Part shown: positions 1 to 7,078 of the stretch, in pieces | Layout: the number at the start of each line of letters is the position of its first letter | Position numbering within the stretch: position 1 is the first letter of the stretch | Assembly: GCA_028803175.1 (NCBI GenBank) | Contig: JARBCG010000141.1 | Coordinates: 1-10,343 of the forward strand | Length of the DNA stretch: 10,343 nucleotides | Origin: Wolbachia sp. | Lineage (GTDB): Bacteria; Pseudomonadota; Alphaproteobacteria; Rickettsiales; Anaplasmataceae | Direction of reading: 5' to 3' | The notes under the pieces: model-generated | What the model was told of the DNA's origin: nothing | Database searches by the model: none | The model's input: only the letters and a program-made list of their open reading frames with translations | Program-made: the position numbers and the translations under genes

Positions 1-22
1 AAAAAAACGCATGTAAAGCAGA

Positions 23-392
23 TTATGAGTTTAAAAACTCGATGTTAAAATCATTAGAATAGCTATTAGGACTTCCTTGTTCTTTGATATACTTCTGTAA
101 ATCTGTGGAATTCACATTGCCAACTGTAACAGCAAAGTATCCTTTTGCAAGAGATGCTGCCACAAATATCTTTTTCTTAAGTGTTCAAATTCCTGAAATA
201 ACTTGTGACTACTATTTCCCTTTTACGATATCTACGTAGTTTGCAGTACATACTTTCCTAATAATTTCTCTGCTATGCACTGTTGTTTGACCTGTAAGTA
301 TTCTACATCCGTACTTAATCTGTACTTATAGTACGGAACACTAAATGGTACTTTAAATTAAATGCACTGTGAGAGCTATGTTTGTAATCCAT
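23..392 (-). pseudogene. tnpA: Decayed IS200/IS605-type tnpA transposase
   Basis: This is the broken gene of a Y1-type (HUH superfamily) single-strand transposase. On the minus strand it begins at 392 with MDYKHSSHSAFNLKYHLVF, the typical IS200 TnpA start, and hits a stop at 315-317. A second frame continues as RILTGQTTVHSREIIRKVC and then VDIVKGK with a stop at 212-214. A third piece reads SHKLFQEFEHLRKRY, and a fourth frame carries AKGYFAVTVGN and QKYIKEQ before the stop at 23-25. The step from VDIVKG to SHKLFQEF skips roughly 35 residues that in the family hold the His-x-His metal site. The catalytic Tyr of the KYI segment is still present. It cannot make an active enzyme. The assignment rests on motif recognition and is quite secure for the family. 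Confidence 0.85.
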
Positions 393-415
393 ACTAAACC
401 ATACTGAAGTATTCC

Positions 416-444
416 AACACTAAAGTACATTATACTAGAGTGTT
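416..444. repeat. Hairpin upstream of tnpA remnant
   Basis: AACACTAAAGTA (416-427) and TACTAGAGTGTT (433-444) can pair at 10 of 12 positions around a 5-base loop. It lies 23 bases upstream of the old tnpA start. IS200-family elements commonly carry an end hairpin that shields tnpA from outside transcription, so this is probably the left-end structure of the element. It could instead act as a terminator for gatA, which is transcribed towards it, but no T-run follows. The flanking 445-532 holds only an imperfect AGCCATG/CATGGTGCT inverted repeat (498-514) and no gene. Confidence 0.5.
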
Positions 445-532
445 CGTTTTAAGGCGAGAGTATTAACACACCCACCTCACCACATAAAAATATAACAGCC
501 ATGGATCATGGTGCTACTCTAGAGTGATTTTA

Positions 533-2008
533 CTAATTATATAATTCAATTACTCTACCGCAGTTTTGCTCTATCACATTTGCTACATTTAAAATTCCGG
601 CCTCATCGTAATAATTTCCAATTACTTGCAAGGCAAGTGGTAAGCCTTCATTAGAAAGTCCCACAGGAACAGAAACAGCAGGTAATCCAGCTAAGCTTGC
701 TGGAACAGTGAACACATCATTAATACACATAATTAACGGATCTGGTTTTTCATTCAATCCAAAAGCTTCCGTTGGAGCAGATGGCACAAGTATATAATCT
801 ATTTTTCCAAATGCTTTTATAAAATCATTTCTAATTAATGCTCTGATACATTGGGCTTTCTCATAATATTCATTGTAATGCCCTGAGGAAAGTGCATAAG
901 CACCAATCAAAATTCTTCTTTTTACTTCTTTACCAAAACCTTCTGCTCTTGTTAGTGAATACATTTCTTCAATGGTATCAGCTTCAACCCTGAGCCCATA
1001 ACGCACACCATCGTAACGAGCAAGATTAGACGAAGTTTCAGCAGAGCAAATTAAATAATAAACTGGTATTGCATATTTAGTATATGGCAAGTTAATTTCA
1101 ACAACTTCAGTACCATTTTCTTTTAAATAAGAAGCAACCTTCTCCCAATGATGAATGATTTCTCCTGAAATTCCATCCATGTTATATTCTTTTGGTATGC
1201 CAATACGCTTACCTTTGATATCACCATTTATAAAATTAGAAAATTTAGGAACTGACCTTTCGCTTGATGTTGAATCTTTCTTATCATAACCACAAATGGC
1301 TTCCAGCATTAATGCTGAATCATAAACAGAACGAGTAATCACTCCTGCTTGATCTAGAGAACTTGCAAACGCAATCATACCAAAACGCGAACATCTTCCA
1401 TAGGTTGGTTTTACACCAACTACTCCACAATAAGCTGCTGGTTGGCGTACAGATCCACCTGTATCACTTCCCAGGGTTCCAGCACACAAAAATCCTGCAA
1501 CAGCAGCAGCAGATCCACCAGATGATCCACCAGGCACAACTTTTTCTCCATCACTCTTTCTGACCCACACATTTTCAACTGGACCGAAATAGCTATTTGT
1601 GTTTGCAGAACCCATAGCAAATTCATCCATATTAAGCTTACCAAGCATGGCTGCTCCACCTCGTAAAAGTAAGTCAGATACTGTAGATTCATAAGTTGGA
1701 ACAAAGTTTTCCAGCATTTTTGAAGCTGCTGTTGTTTTTATTCCTTTAGTACAGAATAAATCTTTAACACCAACTGGTATGCCCATTAACGGTGAGATCA
1801 AATCATCTTTTTGCTTAGAGAAATGTTCATCTGCAGCTTTCGCAGCCTTCATTGCTACTTCAGGGGTTTTCGTTATAAATGCATTCAATTTTTCATTTTC
1901 AACTGCGTTAATATGCGTTTCTATCAGCTCAACAGCAGAAAAATCTTTTCTTTTCAATCCTTCATGCATCTGAGCAATGCTTAATTTCAGTAATTCATTC
2001 ATCAACAT
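533..2008 (-). CDS. gatA: Glu-tRNA(Gln)/Asp-tRNA(Asn) amidotransferase subunit A
   Basis: GatA is the glutaminase subunit of the cytoplasmic GatCAB complex. It frees ammonia from glutamine, and GatB uses this to convert misacylated Glu-tRNA(Gln) (and often Asp-tRNA(Asn)) to the correct form, replacing a missing GlnRS in most alphaproteobacteria. The 491-residue protein has the full amidase signature: GIPVGVKD with Lys82, GGSSGGSAAAVAG with the cis-Ser162, and GSDTGGSVRQPA with the nucleophile Ser186. The Ser-Ser spacing of 24 fits the family. Length is normal for GatA. The start at 2008 (MLMNELLK) and one at 2002 (MNELLK) are both possible; there is no clear Shine-Dalgarno sequence. A predicted promoter lies only about 14 bases upstream. 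gatB and gatC are not in the window. It is transcribed towards the IS200 remnant. Confidence 0.96.
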   Translation of the reverse strand: MLMNELLKLSIAQMHEGLKRKDFSAVELIETHINAVENEKLNAFITKTPEVAMKAAKAADEHFSKQKDDLISPLMGIPVGVKDLFCTKGIKTTAASKMLENFVPTYESTVSDLLLRGGAAMLGKLNMDEFAMGSANTNSYFGPVENVWVRKSDGEKVVPGGSSGGSAAAVAGFLCAGTLGSDTGGSVRQPAAYCGVVGVKPTYGRCSRFGMIAFASSLDQAGVITRSVYDSALMLEAICGYDKKDSTSSERSVPKFSNFINGDIKGKRIGIPKEYNMDGISGEIIHHWEKVASYLKENGTEVVEINLPYTKYAIPVYYLICSAETSSNLARYDGVRYGLRVEADTIEEMYSLTRAEGFGKEVKRRILIGAYALSSGHYNEYYEKAQCIRALIRNDFIKAFGKIDYILVPSAPTEAFGLNEKPDPLIMCINDVFTVPASLAGLPAVSVPVGLSNEGLPLALQVIGNYYDEAGILNVANVIEQNCGRVIELYN

Positions 2009-2028
2009 TCAACTTTTAAGAGAAATTA

Positions 2029-2037
2029 ATTATAGCA
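2029..2037 (-). promoter_or_regulatory. Predicted extended -10 promoter of gatA
   Basis: On the minus strand the sequence reads TGCTATAAT, an extended -10 element with a perfect TATAAT. The matching -35 position reads TAGATT, only 3 of 6 to consensus, as is tolerated by extended -10 promoters. Transcription would start near 2022, leaving a leader of about 14 bases. AT-rich DNA yields chance matches, so this is a prediction. Confidence 0.45.
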
Positions 2038-2221
2038 GTTACATAACAAAAAATCTATACATTTATAACTAATAAAAATAATATTTCCTGATTTTATGCA
2101 TGATATATATCAAACAAAGCACTTAAATCCCGGTGTTTTTATTTGTAACTAGCAGTTTAAAAATGTTTATTACTAAAAGTTTCATGCTGACTTTATCCTT
2201 CATGATTTTAACATATTAAGA

Positions 2222-2255
2222 TCTATAAAACAGATAGTCATATCTGTTTTATAGA
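2222..2255. repeat. Perfect 15-bp inverted repeat upstream of rimM
   Basis: TCTATAAAACAGATA (2222-2236) and TATCTGTTTTATAGA (2241-2255) are exact reverse complements around the loop GTCA. It ends 32 bases before the rimM start. Its right arm overlaps the predicted -35 of rimM. No gene on either strand ends just before it, so a terminator role is unlikely; an operator or a processed RNA hairpin are options. The rest of the divergent gap (2035-2221) shows no gene. Confidence 0.7.
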
Positions 2256-2280
2256 CAAAAAAGTTAATGTAGATTATTAT
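2252..2280 (+). promoter_or_regulatory. Predicted rimM promoter
   Basis: TAGACA (2252-2257) and TATTAT (2275-2280) are each 5 of 6 matches to the sigma-70 consensus, at the ideal 17-base spacing. Initiation would fall around 2286-2288, directly at the rimM ATG, which suggests a leaderless or nearly leaderless message. The -35 shares four bases with the upstream palindrome. Confidence 0.4.
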
Positions 2281-2287
2281 CTTTAAT

Positions 2288-2794
2288 ATGAATAATGATT
2301 TGATATGCTTAGGAATTATTACTTCTCCTCACGGAATTAAAGGGGCGGTTAAAATTAAAACTTTTACTGAGAGGCCTGAAAATATTTCCTTATATGGTGA
2401 GTTAACAAATGGCGATAAGAGTTATGGAATAAACTCAATATCTGTTATAGGTGATAATTTGGTAATAGCAACAATCAGTAGTGTAAATTCCCGCAATGAG
2501 GCAGAGCTTTTAAGAAATAAAAGATTATATATAGCAAGAAATAAACTACCAAAGCTGGACGATGAGAATGAATTTTATCAAAATGACCTTATAGATATGG
2601 AAGTAAGGCTAGAGAACAATGAATTATATGGCTATATAAAATCTATATATAACTTTGGTTCAGGGGATATATTAGAAATCTTAGTTATCGGTACACAAAA
2701 AAATATTATGCTATCTTTTACTAAAGAAATATTTCTGAATATAAACGTAAATGAAAGGTATGTAATATTGAATATGCCGGAATTTATTGATTAG
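2288..2794 (+). CDS. rimM: Ribosome maturation factor RimM
   Basis: RimM binds the 30S subunit through protein S19 and helps maturation of the 16S rRNA head region. The 168-residue protein has the N-terminal RimM domain with the signature GIITSPHGIKGAVKIKTFT (residues 9-27) and a C-terminal PRC-barrel from about residue 95 (FYQNDLIDMEVRLENNELYG) including the GSGDILEI strand (about 126-133). Length is normal for the family. No clear ribosome binding site precedes the ATG, in line with a leaderless start. In many bacteria rimM sits with rpsP, trmD and rplS; here it is separate, with efp 95 bases downstream on the same strand. Identification from motifs is firm. Confidence 0.93.
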   Translation: MNNDLICLGIITSPHGIKGAVKIKTFTERPENISLYGELTNGDKSYGINSISVIGDNLVIATISSVNSRNEAELLRNKRLYIARNKLPKLDDENEFYQNDLIDMEVRLENNELYGYIKSIYNFGSGDILEILVIGTQKNIMLSFTKEIFLNINVNERYVILNMPEFID

Positions 2795-2834
2795 TTGTAT
2801 TCTATGTCATCCAATAGCCTATTAAATAAAAACT

Positions 2835-2862
2835 TTGATATTTATATAAAGCTATTTATAAT
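2835..2862 (+). promoter_or_regulatory. Predicted efp promoter
   Basis: TTGATA (2835-2840) and a perfect TATAAT (2857-2862) are spaced by 16 bases. Initiation would fall near 2869, about 20 bases before the efp ATG. This is the best sigma-70-like match seen in the window and suggests efp and the following gene can be transcribed independently of rimM. Confidence 0.55.
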
Positions 2863-2889
2863 GATCCAGTTAGACTGAAGGTAGTAATT

Positions 2890-3456
2890 ATGGCAGAAAG
2901 AGCTAATGAAATTAGACCAGGTCAGGTGTTAGAGCATAATGGTGATTTATTTTTGGTTGTAAGTATTATGCACACTCAACCAGGTAAAGGTGGTGCGTAT
3001 ATACAAGCTGAAATGAAAAATATTAAGACTAGGTCAAAACATTATGAAAGATTTCGTTCTGATGCAACAATCAGAAGGGCAATTTTAGATGAAGAGGAGT
3101 ATGTTTATCTTTTCACTGAAGGAAATATTGTAAATCTTATGCATCCAAGTAGTTATGAGCAAATTACTATAAATTTGGACTTACTGGGAGAAAAGAAGGT
3201 TTATTTACAGGATAACATGAAAATTAAAGTGGTGACTTATCAAGATAAAATAATTTCTGCACATGTTCCTAACTATATTACGCTTGCCGTAAAAGAAACA
3301 GAATCTGTTATCAAAGGACAAACTGCTACTGCTTCTTATAAATCTGCAATTCTAGAAAATGGAATGCGCGTTAGTGTGCCTCAATTTATAAAAAAAGAGG
3401 ATAAAATTGTAGTATATACTTCAGATGACAGTTATTACGAAAGGGTGAAAGAGTAA
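2890..3456 (+). CDS. efp: Translation elongation factor P
   Basis: EF-P enters the ribosomal E site and speeds peptide bond formation at polyproline stretches. The 188-residue protein is a standard length and has the N-terminal KOW-like domain with the loop QPGKGGAY, whose tip is Lys33, equivalent to the lysine beta-lysylated by EpmA in E. coli. Whether it is modified here cannot be seen, and no epmA is in the window. The middle OB domain and C-terminal OB domain follow, ending in YYERVKE. A good Shine-Dalgarno, AAGG at 2878-2881, precedes the ATG. The next gene starts only 9 bases after the stop, so the two are probably co-transcribed. Confidence 0.96.
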   Translation: MAERANEIRPGQVLEHNGDLFLVVSIMHTQPGKGGAYIQAEMKNIKTRSKHYERFRSDATIRRAILDEEEYVYLFTEGNIVNLMHPSSYEQITINLDLLGEKKVYLQDNMKIKVVTYQDKIISAHVPNYITLAVKETESVIKGQTATASYKSAILENGMRVSVPQFIKKEDKIVVYTSDDSYYERVKE

Positions 3457-3465
3457 AAGAAAAGA

Positions 3466-4155
3466 ATGTCCATTTCATCACCGCGAATTAATGTTATGCT
3501 TGATTCTGTGCGCAATGCATCCAAGCAAGTTATGCGTGATTTCAATGAGCTGCGAATTTCTAACGTTAGGTCAGCAGATTTTGTTAATAAAACTTATTTA
3601 AGATCTAAAGAAACTATATGCGATGCGTTATATGATTACAAAAAGGACTATGGATTTATCTTCGAAGATGATGTTAATCAAGAAATAAATAATGATGGTT
3701 ATACTTGGTTTGTTATACCTATAGAGGCCAGAGAAAATTTTACCAACTGTATAGTTTATTTCGCGATGTCAGTCTGCCTGATCCATAAAAATAAAGTTGT
3801 AGCAGCAGTAGTTGATTCTCCAGCTCTGAGAGAAACTTTTTGGGTAGAGGAGAATAGGGGCGCTTTTCTTGAAGATTTTAGATATCGTTATATAAAAATG
3901 CGAGTAAAAAGTCGTGAAGGAGGGTCAGTTGATGTTAGTGGTAGTTTATTAAGTAAATTATTGCCGGGCCACGCAAATGTACGCTCTATTGGCTCTACAA
4001 TTTTAGGTTTTGCATACCTTGCTTCAGGAAGACACAGTGGAGTAATTTATTCTGGAATTAATAAACACAAGATTTCACTTGGGAAACTTTTTTTACAAGA
4101 AAGTGGCGGAAGGTTAACGGAAGATAGTGGCCTAATTGTTGCTGGTAATATTTAA
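3466..4155 (+). CDS. SuhB-like inositol monophosphatase-family protein, likely non-catalytic
   Basis: The 229-residue protein aligns along its length with the SuhB/inositol monophosphatase fold: the AVVDSPALRETFWVEENRGAF block (residues 114-134), SIGSTILGFAYLASGRHSGV (174-193) and QESGGRLTEDSGLIVAGN (211-228). The metal-binding core is altered. The family motif WIIDPLDGTTNF appears as WFVIPIEARENF (81-92), so both aspartates and the GT pair are lost. The later WD of WDxAAG is replaced by HK (201-202). The first acidic site keeps Glu67-Asp68. The C-terminal end stops at VAGNI, about 20 residues short of usual. Phosphatase activity is therefore unlikely. E. coli SuhB has a non-catalytic role in rRNA antitermination with NusA and RNA polymerase; a similar structural role here is only an inference. 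It follows efp by 9 bases, with an A/G-rich stretch as ribosome binding site. Confidence 0.85.
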   Translation: MSISSPRINVMLDSVRNASKQVMRDFNELRISNVRSADFVNKTYLRSKETICDALYDYKKDYGFIFEDDVNQEINNDGYTWFVIPIEARENFTNCIVYFAMSVCLIHKNKVVAAVVDSPALRETFWVEENRGAFLEDFRYRYIKMRVKSREGGSVDVSGSLLSKLLPGHANVRSIGSTILGFAYLASGRHSGVIYSGINKHKISLGKLFLQESGGRLTEDSGLIVAGNI

Positions 4156-4161
4156 TAATGT

Positions 4162-4191
4162 GGAGCTTAAGAACTCGTTTCCTTAAGCTCC
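4162..4191. terminator. Hairpin ending the efp/suhB-like unit
   Basis: GGAGCTTAAG (4162-4171) and CTTAAGCTCC (4182-4191) form a perfect 10-bp stem with a 10-base loop, starting 7 bases after the suhB-like stop. No T-run follows on the plus strand, so it is not a classical intrinsic terminator, but its placement between two converging units suits transcript end formation or 3'-end protection. It also lies just past the end of the minus-strand pseudogene. Confidence 0.5.
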
Positions 4192-4200
4192 GTGCTATTA

Positions 4201-4601
4201 CTAAATGGGTAGATCTAAGTGATTGCTGTGTATGGCAAAATCTAGTCCTTCATCGTAATCTTTAGAATTTAAATACTCAATCTTTAAGCTTTGAGTTGGG
4301 TCTGCTTTTGCAGTGAAAGCATGACTTTCATTATTGTAATCAACTACTCCATCAACTTTCAACCCCTCGATTTTTAAAGACTCAATTATCCTACCAGTAC
4401 CATTATCGATATATTTAAGTTCGCAGTCAAATTTATTATCGCCACTAGTGGTAGAATGTACATGTTTTATATTATTTATGGATAACTGAGTAATGGTTTC
4501 TTTATCCTGTCATTGAGACTATAGCGTTTATGTCAACCGTCTGGAGCAGAATCTGCAACATATTTAGTAACATTTTTTAACCCTAGTTGATGACCTACCA
4601 T
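4201..4601 (-). pseudogene. Broken gene of unknown function downstream of dnaB
   Basis: On the minus strand an ATG at 4601 opens MVGHQLGLKNVTKYVADS and reaches an in-frame TGA after APDG. The same frame continues with HKRYSLNDR; a shift of frame is then needed to enter a 102-codon stretch, QDKETITQL to NHLDLPI, that ends at TAG (4201-4203). This long stretch has no start codon of its own, but it has the composition of real protein: charged, with alternating hydrophobic and polar residues and motifs such as KYIDNGTGR, SLKIEGLKVDG and SLKIEYLNSKDYDEG that suggest beta strands. I do not recognise the family. It lies about 100 bases beyond dnaB in the same direction. One stop plus one frameshift point to a recent pseudogene or a non-standard expression event. 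Confidence 0.6.
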
Positions 4602-4699
4602 ATTTTTTACTCTTTACTATGAACATGAAACATGTATAGAAAGGCAAGGTAAAATTTTTCTTAATAACAGAAATAATCGATCAAGTATACTACTTTCAA

Positions 4700-6160
4700 T
4701 TATAAACTATGCCTTTCCATGTAATCTTTAAATGCACCTCTGTTAGAGTCGAAGTATAACTTCACACTTCCAACCGGCCCGTTTCTTTGTTTTGCAATGA
4801 CTAATTCTGCAATGTTTCTAATTTTTTCCATTTTTTCTTGCCATTCTCTATGTTTATTACTGCCTTCATTTGGTTGCTTTCTGAGTTCATAATATTCCTC
4901 TCTATACAGAAACATTACTATATCTGCATCTTGCTCTATACTTCCTGAATCACGTAAATCAGAAAGTTGTGGTTTTTTATCATCTCTTTGTTCAACAGAA
5001 CGAGAGAGCTGCGATAACGCAACAACAGGAATGTTTAGCTCTTTTGCAATTGCTTTGAGTCCTTGCGTAATTTCTGAGATTTCTTGCACCCTATTTTCAT
5101 TACTTCTTTTTGTAGTTCCTCTAATTAATTGCAGATAGTCGATAAATACAACCTCTATGTTATATAGTTGATATAGCAGACGTATTCTGGTGCGAAGAGC
5201 GCTAATCGACAGGGCAGGGGTATCGTCTATTATAAAAGGTAGTTCAGATAATTTTGTACTAGTATCGATAAATTCATGTAATTCAAAATCACTGATTTTT
5301 CCTGTCAAAGCTTTATAATAACTGATCCCTGAATCTATAGCGATTAATCTTGCAGTTAGTTGCTCTGCTGACATTTCAAGTGAAAAAAATGCTATATAAT
5401 GTTGTTTATCGGTTCTTTTCTGCAAGACTTTGCAAGCATTAAGTGCAATATTTAATGCCAGTGCTGTTTTACCCATAGAAGGCCTTGCAGCTAGAATTAA
5501 TAAGTCGGATTTCTGTAAGCCACCGAGTAGTTGATTGAGATCTTGAAGTCCAGTTGTAATGCCTAGTGCTTCTGGATTGTTTTTTAATAGATTGATTTTC
5601 TCAACTACATCTTTAATTGAACTTGCGAATTTTATGTATGTTTTCTCACCTTGTTTTTTTACTGCTAGGTTGAACAATTTTGTCATTGCTTGTTCAATTT
5701 GCACTTGTGCTGGATTTTCAATGTCATAGTTATAACTGTCACCTACTATTTCCTGCCCGAGCTTGATTAAACACCTTCTGAGGTAAGTATCACGGATTAT
5801 TCTAGTTAAGCTATAGATATCAAGTGCGATACTTGCTTTTGCTGCAAGTTTTGCTAAATATTCAACCCCTCCACACTCGGTGAATGCTTTATCATTTTCA
5901 AAAAACATTTTTAAGCTGAGTTCATTTGCAACTATGCCATGTTTCCTAGTTTTAGATATTTGCATGAAAATACTTTGATGTAGTGGATCGTAAAAATTCT
6001 CTGCTGTTATTATGTCTTCAACTGCGTCGCAAATTCTGTTGTCACGGATCATTGCACCAATAAGCATTTGCTCAGCTTCTAAATTATGAGGCAACTTACA
6101 TATTCCTTTGTCTATACTGCTTGATAGCTCTTTATCCAATAAATTAGCTAATTTATTCAT
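4700..6160 (-). CDS. dnaB: Replicative DNA helicase DnaB
   Basis: DnaB is the hexameric 5'-3' helicase that unwinds the replication fork and recruits primase. The 486-residue protein has the N-terminal DnaB domain (about 22-125, starting LPHNLEAEQMLIGAMI), a linker, and a RecA-like ATPase domain from about 195. Walker A is ARPSMGKTA (225-233, Lys231) and Walker B is VVFIDYLQLI (337-346, Asp341). The sensor strand is VVALSQLSR (379-387), followed by SDLRDSGSIEQDAD (400-413) and the KQRNGPVG loop (457-464), which carries the arginine finger Arg459. No intein or insertion is present. AAGGA at 6168-6172 is a good ribosome binding site 7 bases before the ATG. A TATAAT on the minus strand at 6201-6206 is a possible -10 with a poor -35. 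Confidence 0.97.
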   Translation of the reverse strand: MNKLANLLDKELSSSIDKGICKLPHNLEAEQMLIGAMIRDNRICDAVEDIITAENFYDPLHQSIFMQISKTRKHGIVANELSLKMFFENDKAFTECGGVEYLAKLAAKASIALDIYSLTRIIRDTYLRRCLIKLGQEIVGDSYNYDIENPAQVQIEQAMTKLFNLAVKKQGEKTYIKFASSIKDVVEKINLLKNNPEALGITTGLQDLNQLLGGLQKSDLLILAARPSMGKTALALNIALNACKVLQKRTDKQHYIAFFSLEMSAEQLTARLIAIDSGISYYKALTGKISDFELHEFIDTSTKLSELPFIIDDTPALSISALRTRIRLLYQLYNIEVVFIDYLQLIRGTTKRSNENRVQEISEITQGLKAIAKELNIPVVALSQLSRSVEQRDDKKPQLSDLRDSGSIEQDADIVMFLYREEYYELRKQPNEGSNKHREWQEKMEKIRNIAELVIAKQRNGPVGSVKLYFDSNRGAFKDYMERHSL

Positions 6161-6167
6161 TTAATAT

Positions 6168-6206
6168 TCCTTACTATATCCTTAGAATTTGGTGTAACTC
6201 ATTATA
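6168..6206 (-). promoter_or_regulatory. dnaB ribosome binding site and possible -10
   Basis: Reading leftwards, TATAAT (6206-6201) is a perfect -10 hexamer and AAGGA (6172-6168) is a Shine-Dalgarno sequence 7 bases before the dnaB ATG. The -35 region is only a T-run, so the promoter is tentative while the ribosome binding site is good. Confidence 0.4.
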
Positions 6207-6263
6207 CATGTATATCCTTGAAAAAAACTAGCGTGATTTTTAAGTAAATATATTTATACGAGG

Positions 6264-6269
6264 TATAAT
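6264..6269 (+). promoter_or_regulatory. Possible -10 of the tRNA-Leu/RDD unit
   Basis: A perfect TATAAT at 6264-6269 lies 71 bases before the tRNA. The -35 position is weak (around 6240-6246, TTAAGTA). Initiation near 6276 would give a 5' leader of about 65 bases, normal for a tRNA precursor. Confidence 0.35.
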
Positions 6270-6340
6270 TTTGCTCGCAGCTTTTATTGAAAACAAAAAA
6301 ATTTGACTAATTCTGTGTTACCTATAGAATTAGAATTTAA

Positions 6341-6423
6341 GCCCCTGTGGTGGAATGGTAGACACGGCAGACTCAAAATCTGTTGCTTGCAAGAGCGTGC
6401 TGGTTCAATTCCGGCCTGGGGTA
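6341..6423 (+). tRNA. tRNA-Leu (anticodon CAA)
   Basis: A class II tRNA of 83 bases. The acceptor strand is GCCCCTG, the D stem GTG/CAC and the anticodon stem GCAGA/TCTGT. The loop CTCAAAA places the anticodon CAA at 6374-6376, reading UUG. A long variable arm follows (TGCTTGCAAGAGCGT), and the T arm is GCTGG-TTCAATT-CCGGC. The 3' acceptor strand is CTGGGGT with discriminator A at 6423, as expected for leucine. CCA is not encoded. The acceptor stem has a U6-U67 mismatch and a G1-U72 wobble, somewhat unusual. The fold and anticodon are otherwise clear. Confidence 0.93.
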
Positions 6424-6446
6424 CATTCAGATTTAAAAGTGCATCT

Positions 6447-7046
6447 ATGTTACGTCAATTTTTAAACCGCTTGTTTTCTATTTTTTCTTCAATGGATTTT
6501 GTTCAAAAGGTAAAGAAAGATGAAAGAGGGATATGTTATGTTACGGGGTTCAGACGCTATATATCAGTGTTGCTGGATTTAATCATTATTGTCATATTTT
6601 TACTGTTTTTCGGTAAGACCATAAATCATCTTTTTATGAACTCAGAAAGTAGTAAAATGTTAAGTCAAATTTCTGCAAAATATTCAATGCAAGTGCCGTT
6701 ATCTGCAGAGGAGGAAATAGTGCAAAGTAGATTCATAAAATTAATAATCTTAAATCAAATAGCTCAATCTATTATGCTTTTTAGCTACATAGCATATATG
6801 TGGTTAAAGTTTTCTGCTACGCCTGGAAAATTCTTGCTTGGACTGAGGGTGGTAGACTCAGATACCTTTGAAAAAATGACTTTAAAGCAAGCAATAAAGA
6901 GATTTTTTTCGATGGTATTATCAGTGTCACCACTGTTTTTAGGCTTCATATGGGCAAAATTCAGCAAGCGCTGTCAAACTTGGCACGATATGATAGCAGG
7001 CACAGTGGTTGTCACTAATAAAAGCTTGCAGCAACATAAAGGCTAG
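6447..7046 (+). CDS. RDD-family integral membrane protein
   Basis: The protein is 199 residues from the ATG at 6447 and belongs to the RDD family, small inner-membrane proteins of mostly unknown, possibly transport, function. The family signature is visible: GFRRYISVLLD (34-44) with the conserved Arg and Asp at the first membrane segment (about 38-56), a second segment near 97-120, then TPGKFLLGLRVVD (125-137), a third segment near 152-170 and the terminal TWHDMIAGTVVV (178-189). An upstream TTG would extend the frame but would run through the tRNA, so it is rejected. ATG at 6492 is an alternative start; neither has a strong ribosome binding site. It starts 23 bases after the tRNA and is probably read through from the same transcript. 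It converges on lipB with a 32-base gap. Confidence 0.85.
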   Translation: MLRQFLNRLFSIFSSMDFVQKVKKDERGICYVTGFRRYISVLLDLIIIVIFLLFFGKTINHLFMNSESSKMLSQISAKYSMQVPLSAEEEIVQSRFIKLIILNQIAQSIMLFSYIAYMWLKFSATPGKFLLGLRVVDSDTFEKMTLKQAIKRFFSMVLSVSPLFLGFIWAKFSKRCQTWHDMIAGTVVVTNKSLQQHKG

Positions 7047-7078
7047 GTGCTTTAAAATCAACCTATATGGGCAATTTG

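Noticed and set aside
1363..1973. Other open frames inside gatA on both strands
   Set aside because: They lie wholly within gatA, whose catalytic motifs are intact, and look like shadow translations of its low-complexity Gly/Ser/Ala region.
2110..2160. Imperfect hairpin ACAAAGCAC...GTGTTTTTATTTGT as a terminator
   Set aside because: Stem is short and mismatched and no gene on the plus strand ends before it.
6303..6446. TTG-started extension of the RDD protein by 48 residues
   Set aside because: It would translate the tRNA-Leu gene; the residues it adds have no RDD similarity, so the ATG at 6447 is preferred.
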